Assembly: GCA_020744225.1 (NCBI GenBank)
Contig: JAGMWG010000008.1
Location: 682,001 to 746,000 of the forward strand
Length of the DNA stretch: 64,000 nt
Direction of reading: 5' to 3'
Source of the DNA: Paraphoma chrysanthemicola
Taxonomy: Eukaryota; Ascomycota; Dothideomycetes; Pleosporales; Phaeosphaeriaceae
Positions 21,023 through 32,881 of the stretch are shown piece after piece; within the stretch, counting starts at the first letter, position 1, and each line of letters begins with the position of its first letter. The translations under genes and the position numbers were made by a program. The notes below the pieces were generated by a model. The model was not told the origin of the DNA, did no database searches, and worked only from the letters and a program-made list of their open reading frames with translations.

Positions 21023-24000
21023 TCAAGCGACTTGTACGCCTTTCCTCGTCCTTAAGGCAATTTTGGCAAAATCTCGCATGTTCCAGTTGCCCTTCACTTG
21101 CTGTGCGTCCGGGACATGCTCACCACTGTTGATGACATGTACCTTCATCTTGGGATGGAACTTCAATCCGGTGAGGAGCTTCGGCGTGACAAGGAAGTAT
21201 TGGCTCGTACGCTCTTGGCATGCGATATCGACCATCCTTTCGTGTACCATGCGCTCGTTGCGCGGGTCCATACCTTGGTTGATCTCGTCGACGACGCGAA
21301 ACGGTGATTGTGCTAGGTCTTGCAAAGCCATAAGGTAGAATACTGTTGAGACGGCACGTTCGCCGCCAGACTGACGGTGAGCATTAAGTACTGCTAGTGT
21401 TTCGCCCTCGCTGTTATCTTTGTCAGTGTTTTTAAATAGCGCATGGATGAGTGAACTTACCGGAACCTGACTGAGATCTGAATGGACCACTTATCAAAGT
21501 CCTCTTCGTCTTTGTACACAGCGACTTCACCAGCGCAGCCAATCTGCTCAAAGTTGTGCGCAAAGGCATCGCTGATCTTACTGATGAGTGCGTCCAGTTG
21601 AGGCTCCCATTGCTCGCGAATGTCCGTGATCTTCTCTTTCGTATCCTCAAGACTTGTGGTGAGCTCATGAAGTTTCTCTTGGAGTTTTGTAATGTCTTCC
21701 TCACGCTGCTCGAAATCCTTGATCAGCTTTGGATTACCCTCGGCCATCATTTCTAGTCGAGCAGCAACAGCCTGGACTTCTAGCTCAAGCGCTTCAAGCG
21801 AAGGCAGTTGGCGGTACTCCATCACCAGTTCTCTCTCTGCTGGCGCCAGGCTGTCGAGGTCATCCTGGGTCGTTTTCATCAAGCGATGATATTCGTGTCG
21901 CAGGGTTTCATTGCGTTTTGCCAAATCCTTGACCTCGGCGTCCTTTCGTGCGACCCTTTCCAGTATCTCCCCATTTTCTTTCTCCAGGGCCCTCAACTCT
22001 GATCTGGCCTCGATGGACCGAATTTCGGCTTCCACAAGCGATTCATGCAAGGCGCGCAACTGAGTTACCGTTTTCTGCACAGTGGTAAGCACAATTTGGC
22101 ATTAGACATTGTGCGCATAAAACTTACCGCGTAGTCAATAGTCATTGTGGCAACATCGAGCGAAGCTTGGCGCGATTGTGCTTTGAATCCCCGAATCACA
22201 TTGCTGGTGTTGGCAATAGCTGTACTCAGTTGATCAAGTTCATTCTGCTTGAACTGGATCTTGCGAGGAAGTGCTTCCCATGCAGCAATAGCCTTCTTGA
22301 TCTGGTCTTCTTCTGCTTGCAGCGCTTCTTTCTCTCGCCTCACGATATCGATTTGTTGTTTGAGATCAGCTATCTCGTCTTTGCAGCTGCGCGTTTGATC
22401 TATGAGCTCCGCAGCCTCTTGTTGCAGTCGTTGGAGAGTTTCATCAAGTTGTCGTTTTTCCTCGGAGTTGACCGGCTGGTCTACGAAGTAACGTGCTTTT
22501 CTGAGTTGCGTGACGGCTGTCGACGAAGCACCATACTCCCTACGTGTGGTGATCTGATAGACGTCTCTACCACTGACCCACTTCTGGATAGGGCTGCCAG
22601 ATACCGCGGCATGTTGCTCGTCAGAGATTGGTCTCGCTGCGTACGCCGTTCGATTGAGACGAGCATTGTCGCAGAGCATGGCAAGAACGGCATCCGGGCC
22701 CTCAATGTAGTCGATCATGTAGCCTTCGAATCCCATGCCTTGCAGTTGTCCTGAGCCAACGGGCGCACGATACTCTGACAATGGCTTGGGTGAAGTTCTT
22801 GTGAAGATGTCGTGCAGATTCATCCTGTCTTTTCCCAGAAAGTGGTTGGATAACAGCTTTTGATCTTCTGCATTGGTGCAGGTAATGGCGATCAGGTCAC
22901 CTTTTCTGAGCTGGCTCTCCACGGCATCTGCGTATCGCGGGTCTCGGATGGAACATTCAAGAATAGGAGGCCCATGAACATCTCCTTTCAATGGCAGAGT
23001 GTCTCGATGCTTCTGGAACCAATCCCAAGCCTTCGCTGTGTCTCGAGATAGGCTCTGCAGTACACTCGCTTGTTTACCGCTCTGAGTGTCGAGCTGGGCT
23101 CGTTGTGCTTTCGCGGTCGTCACTTCTTGATGCACTTCACGACCTCGAAGGTGGATGGCCCTCAAAGCCTGCTCCCGCTCTTCACTGCGGCTTTTTGCCG
23201 CCCGACTTTGGGCCGTCAATTCGGCCTGACGACGTTTGTACGACTCGGCTTCGTGGTTGACGGGCTCCTCGTGTTGTTGTCGTTCAAGCCGCTGAATCTC
23301 AGCATTGATCCGGGCAACGTCGCGTTCTCGCTCTTTCCTTGTCTTCACCTGACTCTCGATCTGGCTGGCGACATTGATAACGTTTTCCTTGCTAGTCCCA
23401 ATCTTGGCAAAGAGTCTTTCGGCATCCGACTTGACTAAATCCATGCGCCTCTTGCGCAGCGCGGTAGTTTGCTCAGTCTGATTAGTGTAAGCCTTACCCT
23501 GGTCCTGTGCTTGACGCACGGGCTCTATGTCTGCGCTGAGCTGATCGAGCTCGCGGCGAGCGTTCTGCAGGTCTTTCTTCATCTGGTTGAGATCGCTCTT
23601 GCGTAAACTGAGCTCAATGATGGGCTTGACTCTCTTTAAGCATTTCGACTTCTGCAATAAACCCTCGCGTTGATGCCAGCGCTCGACATCATCGCGCGAT
23701 GCATTTTGCTGCCGTTCCAAGCCTTCAAGGTGCCTCTTTTCGTTCTGCTGCTTCGTCTCCAGACCCTTCTCTTCCGCACGAAGTTGCTTGAGTTGGTCGT
23801 GCCACTCGACCATTTGTTTCGGGGCTGCAGCGCGCAATGTCTCTCGCAAGCGGTCCACATCCTCCATCTTTGCGAACTCCACGACTCGGTCCTGAGGCAA
23901 AAACTGGCAGAGGTTGTCGATCTGAATGGAGAATTGCTTGCACAGCGCCAACACCGCATTTTTGCTAGAGTGCTTTCCATTGATCCAGAAGATTGATTTG

Positions 24001-24527
24001 TTATCAGATTTGCGAATGATGCGGCGAACAACTGGATTGGATGCCATCCCAGGACCAGCAGCAAGCTCGATTTCGATCTCAGCCTCCTCACTGCCGTTCT
24101 TGACGAAAGAGCCTAGTTCTTTGGCGCGTCCTAGGTGGTCGCTCGCCCATCCCAGGCCCAGGCAGATGGCGCACACGAGCGTACTCTTGCCTGTTCCGTT
24201 TGGCCCAATGATCATGTTCAGACTCGGTCCCAGGTGAAATTCGGCCGCGGTATAGGTTACGAAGTTTTTGAGCTTGACCCTGACAAGCGTGCCGGGTTGG
24301 AACTCTTCATCTTCTTGCATCGCGCTAGCGCTTCCGTTCTGCGTTGAGTGTTGTTCGTGACGGCCGCTGCCGTTTGCGGGGACGGGACTTTCGGACGCGT
24401 TGCGGGCATGGCGGGCGCGTTTACTGCCTACAGATACAGACGAAGGGTAGTCGGATTCCTCTGCCTCGTCACCGTCGGTCAGCGCCACAGACGGCCGCTT
24501 TCGGCTGTTCTGGACGAGCCCGGGCAT
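21023..24527 (-). CDS. smc5: Smc5, SMC5/6 complex ATPase
   Basis: Exons 24527-22128, 22074-21461 and 21410-21023 (introns 53 and 50 nt) encode 1133 residues, normal for Smc5. The N-terminal ATPase lobe carries Walker A GPNGTGKS at 108-115. Two long coiled-coil arms flank a central hinge (about 440-640). The C-terminal lobe has the ABC signature QSGGERAVS (1018-1026) and Walker B FRVVDE (1042-1047). The hinge-proximal segment SIRDPRYADAVES and LNAHRQSGGER are typical of Smc5. With Smc6 and the Nse subunits it forms a DNA-translocating ring that handles recombination intermediates and stalled forks. The serine-rich first ~70 residues look disordered. Both introns lie in the 3' third, so the signature motif depends on splicing. 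The ATG at 24527 is the first in frame. Confidence 0.95.
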
Positions 24528-24719
24528 GGTTGATTCGCGTTGGGCGGGCGCGTCGAGGCAATTGTCGACGAGGGGTTGAGGAGTCGCGAAGCGTGATTGG
24601 AAAGTGCCCGCTGACGTCTGTGCGGAACGCGATCACGTAAGCACGTGACGAAGGGAGCACTCATTTCTTGCACTTCTTATATACATATTTTACATTGTGC
24701 AATCACTTTTACAGGGCAT

Positions 24720-26435
24720 CTACAGCTTTGGCTGGTACTCACTAGGCGCAATCATCAGCTCGGGCTTGACATATTTGTCAAAGTCCGCCTCGCTAATGAC
24801 CTTCAGCTCCAGCGCGGCGGCCTTTAGTGTGATGCCATTCTTGTGCGCATACTTCGCGGTCTTGCTAGCCGCATCATACCCAATGACCGGGTTGAGGCAA
24901 GTCACCAACATGAGACTACACAGACCGTTAGCATGGGACGAACCGTAGAGTACAGCTCGGGAGACTCACCTCTCAGTCATGATGGATTTGATACGCTTCT
25001 CGTCAGCCTCCAATCCTGCCACAAGGTTCTTCTCAAAGCTCCTCATGCCATCTGCTAGCAGACGTGAGCTGTGGAGGAGATTGCGAATCATGACTGGCTT
25101 GAACACATTGAGCTCGAAGTTGCCTTGCGAGCCGGCAAAGGTCGTGGCGGTCTGGTTGCCAAAGACCTGCGCGCAGACCATGGTCAACGACTCGCACTGT
25201 GTAGGATTGACCTTGCCGGGCATGATGGAGGATCCAGGCTCGTTTTCAGGAAGCTTAAGCTCGCCGAGACCACATCGTGGACCAGAGCCGAGGAAGCGGA
25301 TATCCTGTGCGATCTTGAAGAGGGATGTCGCGAGGGTGTTGAGCTGGCCGTGCGCTTCAACGATCGCGTCGTGCGCTGCAAGAGCCTCGAACTTGTTGGG
25401 AGCAGTGATGAATTCGTGGCCTGTCATCTTGCTAACCTCTGACGCAATGTCCTCTGCAAACCCCACGAAGGTGTTGATGCCCGTACCGACCGCAGTTCCA
25501 CCCTGAGCGAGCATCTTGAGGCGGGGCAGGGACGATTGTATCCGCTCAATGCCAAAGTCGAGCTGCTGCACATAGCCGGAGAACTCCTGGCCTAATGTGA
25601 GGGGTGTAGCATCTTGCAAGTGGGTGCGTCCAATTTTAATCAAGCTCTCCCACTGCTCGCTCTTCTTGTTCAGGGCATCGCGGAGGCTCTTGAGCGCGGG
25701 AATCAGCGACTCTTCGAAGTCGAGAACAGCAGCGATGTGCATGACGGTGGGGAAGGTGTCGTTGGACGAAGCTGACATGTTGACGTGGTCGTTGGGGTGG
25801 ACCGGCTTCTTGCTGCCCATTGTGCCGCCTAGGATCTCAATGGCGCGGTTGGAGATGACCTCGTTTGCGTTCATGTTGGACTGTGTGCCGGAGCCGGTCT
25901 GCCATACGACAAGGGGGAAGTGATCGACGAGCTTGAGAGAAGCAACTTCTTCTGCTGCCTGCTGGATGGCCTTCCCGAGCTTTGGGTCTGCAAGATATTA
26001 GCTCAGTGAGTTTGCGTCTTGCACGGTGGTTCTACCAAGCCCAAACTTCATGTTCACCGTTGCCGCAGCGCCCTTTAGAATTCCAAAGGCGCGCACAATT
26101 GGCGGCGGCATGCGATCCTGCGGCTGGTTGATCTTGAAATTCTCCAGCGAGCGCTCGGTTTGCGCTCCCCAGTACTTGTCTGAGGGCACCTGGACCTCGC
26201 CAAAGGCATCGCTCTCGGTTCGTGTGTTGGCCATGCTGCTGGTGACGCTGAAGTGCCGGCTTTGGAGAAGTCCTTGTGAGCTCAGCGGTGCAAATCTGGC
26301 GGTTTGACGAGTGGCTGTAGAGATAGGTCGCGCTCTTGCAGTGCAGATGAAGGAGGGGCTCGTTCTCGCATGTGCGAGTGACCGCACAGCGCCGGCCTCG
26401 GCACGCCGGAGACTTGTGCGGGCAGTGCGGAACAT
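24720..26435 (-). CDS. fumC: Fumarate hydratase class II, mitochondrial
   Basis: Exons 26435-26036, 25987-24970 and 24915-24720 (introns 48 and 54 nt) give 537 residues. The signature GSSIMPGKVNP, plus TGSGTQSNMNANEV, GRTHLQDATP and a C-terminal NPVIGYD block, identify a class II fumarase, which interconverts fumarate and malate in the TCA cycle. The first ~65 residues are Arg/Ser/Ala-rich with almost no acidic residues (MFRTARTSLRRAEAGAVRS), a typical mitochondrial presequence. A second Met at position 68 lies just before the mature enzyme start (TESDAFGEVQVP), so a leaderless cytosolic form could arise from internal initiation or processing, as fumarase is dual-localised in yeast. It follows smc5 on the same strand with about 190 bases between, not an operon. 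Confidence 0.96.
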
Positions 26436-27947
26436 GGTCAGGAGATCTTAAGATGGTAGAAGAGCAATTGGATGTCGTGGGACGCAGAGCGGACGCTGGC
26501 GGCTTCCTCAGACGACGATACTTCCAACAATCTGCAGTAGCCAGCCAGCGAGCATAAAAGATGTGCGCAACTGTTCCGCGGGAGAAATCGGGGCTGGCCG
26601 CTCACAGCTTCCGATGGCCTTGGCAACTCCTCCGAGTTGCGGCCGGAGCTTCTTCAGAAATATTTCTCAAGACGCCATCCAACATAACCACAACCTCTCT
26701 TAGCAGCAAAATTCGTTTGTTCGTCGCTTACTCTGGCGTACCTCTTTGCTTCCGACATACTCCCGCTGAATCCCCGCTCTTGACTAACACGCCCTTGCGG
26801 CCCGTCTGGGTGGCCTGCGGACCGTCGTCTTCTCGTTTGCATGCAGCAAAATTTCGCTGGGGTTGCCCATGTCCTGACATTATCCGCAGAAGTGTCTCAG
26901 ATGCAACATTTGCTGCGAAACGTGCTGAGGCATTGCTATGCGTCGGACCCGGGATGTTCCTGACCGTGAGGCTGGCACGCTGACAAGCAACACATCAATG
27001 TGACGGGCTGGTGCGGTCGCGCGCTGCCGACCGCCTCTGTGGCTCCCAGATGGGTAGCAACTCCTCATGTACGCGGTAAGCACCCTCGCTCGGTCGTGAA
27101 ACAGGCCTCGTAACTCGGCCTGGCCTGTACGTCTTGGCCGTTGAAGTCGATCCTGCCCAGGTGTCGAGGTGTGTTGTTCTCGGCTGGCAAACCCTCTTAT
27201 TGGCCGCCAGTGTTGAGTCTACATGCGTCCAGAGACATGGCGAGGCAGAATGAGGGCGACAAAGGACGACCCAAAGTATATTGCTGGTGCTCTCGGCGTG
27301 ACGCTTCACGCCGTTACCCTGTTGGGATAGCCGCCTCCTTGCGCTGTCATGCTTGACGACCGAAGGGCACCCACTTCCGAGCGTGGCGCGAGGCCAACGG
27401 TAGATTGCTTGCGCCGAAGTCAGCTGCCCTGGAGTCCACTTATTGCTTAACCAGTGATTCGAACGCCCTCGTCACCGATGTCCTGCACACGGGATCGCAG
27501 CCCGTCGCTTTCGCCAGGAACGGTGCAGGCTTAATAGCACACTCCAGCGCAGTTACCCCTCCTTGCGAGGCTCCTCGTCTCCTCGACTTCACACTCTTGC
27601 AAACGCTTCTGCTTTGTTACACCTCACTAACGGACTTCAGCCTGCACTGGCTGTGGAGCAGCTCGAGGCCTGTGCTGCATTGTGAATCACTTGATCGAAC
27701 GCTCCACCGCCTCCGCCTCTAGGCTACAGATAAGGCTCGCCTTTCCACCACGCTCCTCCATTCCACTGTAGTGTGAGTAGCGGAGAGTAGAGACTCATTG
27801 TTTGAGGTTCAAAGACGGACAAATTGCTCGATTATACACTTTTCCATTTTACCATCAGCCTTCAAGATTTGGAATTGCATCACGACGTGACATTGTCGCA
27901 CTTCAACAAAAAGCGGGACTAGCACGAAGTTGTTGAGCTCAGCACGC
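26436..27947. other. Divergent promoter region, fumarase and RING gene
   Basis: 1.5 kb between two divergently transcribed genes. Pyrimidine-rich stretches at about 27540-27760 look like the leader and promoter of the RING-type gene. The open frames in it (26561-26983, 27405-27722) have no protein-like features, and no RNA gene is recognised. Confidence 0.5.
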
Positions 27948-29264
27948 ATGGCCGAAACCAACCTCGATGGCCCAGTATGGAATCCATCGTCAGTGATACA
28001 TGGTGCCGAGCGATCTACCCCACCTTACCATTACGCACCGTGGGACCAGACTTTCCAACATCAACAATACAGCAATGTGCGGGACCGTCGCTATGACGTC
28101 CAACCACCACCAATTCCCTATGGCTGCCCTCCAGTTCCGAGTGTCCATTCACAAAGACCTAACCAGCACCGCGGCAACCTTCAAGCCTACGAGAACTACC
28201 CCCCGCCTTCGTGCCCGTGGGGCTGGCAGCCATCTGGACGTCCCAGAATGATGCCTTCGCCGTATTCCGGGTTCACTGGGGAGCCTATGGATTTGAGCGG
28301 ACCTGCAGACAACGTGCCATTGCCCAATTCGCAGCCTGGGCTGCGCTACTTTCCGCCCTCACTACCCCAGTACTCGCCAGCGTACGATCATCCTGTTCCA
28401 TCGAGCAATTCGTCTGCACCATTCGATCGGATGCAACAGTACACAGGCATAAATACTCATGCACCAACACGGAACTTTGGTGGCCCATATCAAGTGCCAA
28501 CGCAAGACAGAGGGAGCCCGCCGCGACCTCGTCAATCATACCAGCATGGTCGACGGCCGTCGCAGCAAGAGTCCCATCGCTACAGCAATCGCTCATTTGA
28601 CCGCTCAGAGAGGCATATAGCACTGCCTCCGAATCCTGCAGAGTATCGACCCGATGGAGTGCAAGTTCAGCCAACATCCAACAGGCGAGATTTTGACAAC
28701 TTCTCACAGGATCCATTCCGACTGAGGTCGTCTTCAGACGTGGAGGAAGCCGCTGCGCGCATGCCACCGTCTTCACGTGCTCGGCGTTTACCGAGAAACG
28801 TGCGGCCTCGAGAGTTCTTTCGCGCACCGATAGACCCGAACGTACCGACAGCTCAGCAGATCCAAACCCTTAAAGAGAAGTTACCCCGACAGGTGCTCGG
28901 CGAGATTTTGGTAGATGCATCGACTGCGTGCGATATATGTGCGAAGGACTACTCCAGCATACGAGTGCAACCCAGTGAAGACGAGGAGGTTGCCGTGGAG
29001 CTCCCGTGCGGGCACCGCTTCGGAGAGTTCTGCATCTTCCAATGGGTATGTTGACAAATTGGTACTTGACAGAGGTGCCATTGCTTACGTATCTAGTTCG
29101 ATACCTGTATCAAGTACAAAAACAAAGTGACCTGTCCCATGTGCCGAAAACAGCTCATTGAGCCTCTCGGTTACCCAGGAGCATTCTTTGACGCGCTCAA
29201 CCGTGGGCCAGGATGGCGAGCATTCGCCAACGAGTTGCGAAGGGCGGAGTGGGATGACATGTGA
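27948..29264 (+). CDS. RING-type zinc-finger protein, probable E3 ligase
   Basis: Exons 27948-29045 and 29097-29264 (51-nt intron) give 421 residues. Residues 1-300 are Pro/Gln/Ser/Tyr-rich and probably disordered. The C-terminal RING is split by the intron: C328, C331, C354, H356, C362 in exon 1 and C379, C382 in exon 2 (VTCPMCRK). The residue three after H356, normally the fifth zinc ligand, is Gly359, so the RING is non-canonical; many fungal CGHxFG-type RINGs share this as far as I recall. A short conserved-looking tail (GYPGAFFDALNRGPGWRAF) follows. E3 ubiquitin ligase activity is a family inference. The ATG at 27948 is chosen; the frame upstream has only a TTG. Confidence 0.82.
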
Positions 29265-30026
29265 AGAGCCGGACATGCAACATGTGTCTTGGTTTCAAAA
29301 TCAGCGGATTAGATTGGGACCATGAAGGACTCCGAAACTGGACTTGCGACCGCATTCGGCGTTAGTGCCGGTGCGGGGCAGATGGCTGGGTTATGATATC
29401 ATTTGTTTTGCATCAAGGCGTTATCAAGGTTCGACGGCGTCTCTGCGGGACAATTAGCAGACTTGAGGGACATTCTAGGGACCTGAATACACGGGAAGGG
29501 AAGGGAGGTAATGTTTGGATATGTGGGCATGCAAGGCTGGACATGTCGATAGCACATCAACAATATAACCACAATACATAAATGGCATTCACCGACTCCT
29601 TCTGAATGTGCATGTGGTCACCCCCGATGGTTTGGTGAAGGTTGATTCTGCAGGCGAAGCAGGAACAATGTGCACATGGCATTAATGATGCGGTCAGTTT
29701 GTCTATTGAAGTTGACATGTTGACGGGCTTTGCTATTTGCGACCCACTCTTGTGACGCCGTCGGAATGATTGGTCGTGGTTGCCAGGACACTCCACCCCG
29801 CAAACCATCAACAGTCGACATCGCAAGTCTTCTGCGCGTCTCCCCAAGCGCAACACCGACAACCCGGTCGACTTTCTTGTTGGTGTCCGTGTGTGCTCGC
29901 TACAGACTCTGGGTGCGGCTCCGTCCACTTTTTTCTAATCGCAGCAGTGGTACAGCCCCAGTCGCTCCTTCCTGCACCAGCGTGGTTTGTTTGCAAGCAC
30001 AAGCACAGAGTCGCCCAGCAAGCAGC
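29265..30026. other. Intergenic, dbf2 promoter side
   Basis: About 760 bases between two plus-strand genes. The frame of the kinase gene is open upstream of its ATG to about 29730, but the composition there is leader-like. No other gene is seen. Confidence 0.5.
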
Positions 30027-32151
30027 ATGGCCTCCGACGCCAGCAGAGACGGCTTCCAGCTCCCAGCGCCGCCGCCGCCGCTCCACACTCGAGGCAGCGA
30101 TATGGGCCGTCCGGGCACGCCCTCGCAGGAGGGCTTCACCAGCCCGCAGCAGACACCCCAGGGCAGCCCCAGCAAGCACCACCAGCCGCCGGGCGCCTTC
30201 GACCTCCCGCATGTCTTTGAGAATGCCATGAGACTGCTGCCCACCATGGGCTCGCCCTCCAGGTCCAAGCCGGGCACACCAACCTCGCCCAACAAGGCGA
30301 AGCTGCAGGGCGGCGACGATACAGACCCCTTCGTCTCGCAGGACGTCACCACCCTGACGCCGGGCAGTCCCACACGCAAGTCCAACAAGGAGAACACGCC
30401 GCCCATTGCGCGTCCCGGCCTGCAGAAAGAGCCCAGCTACCTCACCCACGCTGCCCAGTCACGACAGGAACCCTACCGCACGCAGCCCGCGGAACAGTCG
30501 ACACGCTACTATCCCGGCCCGCAGCGTCTGTCGGCGGAAGAGCTGGAGAAGGCACGGAAGCCAGCCGTGAAGCGACTGGCCAACGTGACGCAGCTATGTG
30601 AGTACTTCGAGTCTTATGGGTAATTCCTCTCTCTCATATGCAACCAGATTTCCTTGACTACTATTACGATCTCCTCACCTACGTGCACACCCGCCAGAAC
30701 CGCTTGTCCCAATTCAAAGCCCAGAATCCTCTACCGCCCGACACTCCTGAAGACGAGTACAACGATGCCCTCACGCAGTACCTGGGCCGAGAGCGAGCCA
30801 ATCTCCGAAAGCGACGCACGCGGCTGAGGCAGGGCGATTTCCAGATTCTGACACAAGTAGGCCAGGGCGGCTACGGACAGGTCTATCTGGCGCAGAAGAA
30901 GGACACGAAGGAGGTGTGCGCACTGAAAGTAATGAGCAAGAAGCTGTTGTTTAAACTTGACGAGATTCGCCATGTGTTGACTGAGCGCGACATCCTAACT
31001 TCGGCTAAGAGCGAGTGGCTTGTACGGCTGTTGTACGCATTTCAGGACGATAAGAGCATATACCTTGCTATGGTATGTCCGACTCGTAGAAGCTCTCCTC
31101 CATGCATCTAACATTGGCAGGAATACGTGCCAGGCGGCGACTTCCGCACGCTACTCAACAACACAGGCGTCCTGCACAATCGACACGCACGATTCTACAT
31201 TGCCGAGATGTTCGCATGCGTCGATTCGCTCCATCAGCTGGGCTACATCCACAGAGACTTGAAGCCTGAGAATTTCCTGATTGACAGCACCGGCCATGTC
31301 AAGCTGACCGATTTCGGCCTCGCGGCTGGCATACTTGCTCCCTCCAAGATCGAATCGATGCGCATCAAGCTAGAGTCAGTCAGCGATGTCGTGTCGCCAT
31401 TTGGACGGCCCATTGAGGAGCGTTCTGCTGCACAGCGTCGCGAGAATTACCGGTCGCTACGTGAACGCGACGTCAACTACGCCAAGAGCATAGTCGGAAG
31501 CCCGGATTACATGGCGCCCGAGGTTCTCAAGGGTGATGAGTACGACTTTACTGTCGACTACTGGAGCTTAGGCTGCATGCTTTTTGAAGCTTTGGCCGGA
31601 TACCCGCCATTTGCAGGTGCCACAGTGGACGAGACATGGCAGAATCTGAAGCAGTGGAAGAAGGTGCTGCGGAAACCTGTCTACGAAGATCCATCCTACT
31701 TCCTCTCGAAGCGTACTTGGGACCTCATCACTCGTCTCGTAGCCTCCAAGACGTCGCGCTTCCGTGGCATTTCCGAGATCCATGGCCATGTATACTTTGC
31801 TGAGGTTGACTGGACGAGGCTGAGAGAGAACAAGGCTCCCTTTGTACCGGAGCTCGACAGCGAGACCGATGCAGGGTACTTCGACGACTTTGGCAATGAA
31901 GCTGATATGGCTAAGTACAAAGAGGTGCACGACAAGCAAGCGGCGCTGGAGGCTATGGAGGATCGCAACGACAAGATGAACAAGGGCCTGTTCGTTGGAT
32001 GTGAGTGTGCCCAGGTTATTAGACTGGTATTGATACTGACCACATTACAGTCACGTTCCGCCACAAAAAGACGGCCGACGAGAACGGCAAGGCGGCTAGT
32101 CCGCGCAAGCCTCTCCCCATGGTTGACGAAAACTTTGGCACCATCTTCTAG
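30027..32151 (+). CDS. dbf2: Dbf2/Sid2-type NDR protein kinase
   Basis: Exons 30027-30597, 30648-31072, 31121-32000 and 32051-32151 (introns 50, 48, 50 nt) encode 658 residues. A disordered Pro/Ser-rich N-terminus (about 1-170) carries several SP/TP sites. The Mob-binding region YFLDYYYDLLTYVHTRQNRL (191-210) precedes the kinase domain. Kinase motifs are the glycine loop GQGGYGQV (262-269), K284, E303, HRDLKPEN (376-383), DFG (396-398) and the activation segment SIVGSPDYMAPE with S455. An NDR-type insert lies between DFG and the activation loop. The hydrophobic motif FVGFTF carries the expected phospho-Thr (T627), and this codon cluster is assembled across the last intron. Dbf2/Sid2 with Mob1 drives mitotic exit and septation. 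The homologue in Aspergillus is called SidB. Confidence 0.94.
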
Positions 32152-32881
32152 ATGGCCCTACATCTGTTCCTGACGCATCGCACGGGTTGCGTTGCCGCCT
32201 TCACTACCTTTCGTGCTCGGGCATGAGCTTACTTGAAGCATACGACGTTTGAAACATTTGAGATGAGTAATGAAGCCAATGATGGCGGGGCCGGGTTTCT
32301 AGCATCTCGGCGTTGAGGGAAAGTTGCAGAGGACGCGTTGCATGGTCATTATTGTGGGCGTCGCGTGTATTAGTAGAAGAGGCAACGAGCTATTTGAACG
32401 ATATGGAAGCATCAACACAATCATACATGTCTATGAAAGTCAATGAGTGATTACGTATCTGGTGCATGCAAGCCATTGTTCAATTTGGTGGGCACTGCGT
32501 CCTTTCTTGGGCAATTTGCATGAGAGACTTTCTTTAAGCTACTGTACCAATATCCAACCCTACTTTTCTCATGGACCGAGAAAAATGGTCCATGGTCATA
32601 ATATCTATGGTATCAAGGAACCCAACAACAATCAGACGCCAAAAACTCCTCAAGCCCATTGTATAGCCCCGGGGTCACTGGACCTCGCAAATCCCGCTTG
32701 TTCTTGCCGTTCACACCGTTTTGAGTATTTCCCAACATTGCAAGAAGATGCCTGGTCCTTCCGCCCGCAACAAGAATCTCTCCTGCATGATCGTTCCGAT
32801 GCCGCCATGCCATATCGTCATTTTCTCCACATCCTTCACATGCCCACACCTCAATCCTCCTATCCCATCCCTTCACTTACT
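32152..32881. other. Convergent intergenic gap
   Basis: About 730 bases between the 3' ends of the kinase (+) and the coiled-coil gene (-). It should contain both 3' UTRs. No gene is seen. Confidence 0.5.

Noticed and set aside
27440..27480. tRNA B-box-like GTTCGAATC on the minus strand
   Set aside because: The flanking bases do not form a T-stem, and no matching A box or acceptor stem is visible.
29808..30449. 213-codon minus-strand frame opposite the Dbf2 N-terminus
   Set aside because: Antisense shadow of the Pro/Ser-rich N-terminal coding region, with no domain.
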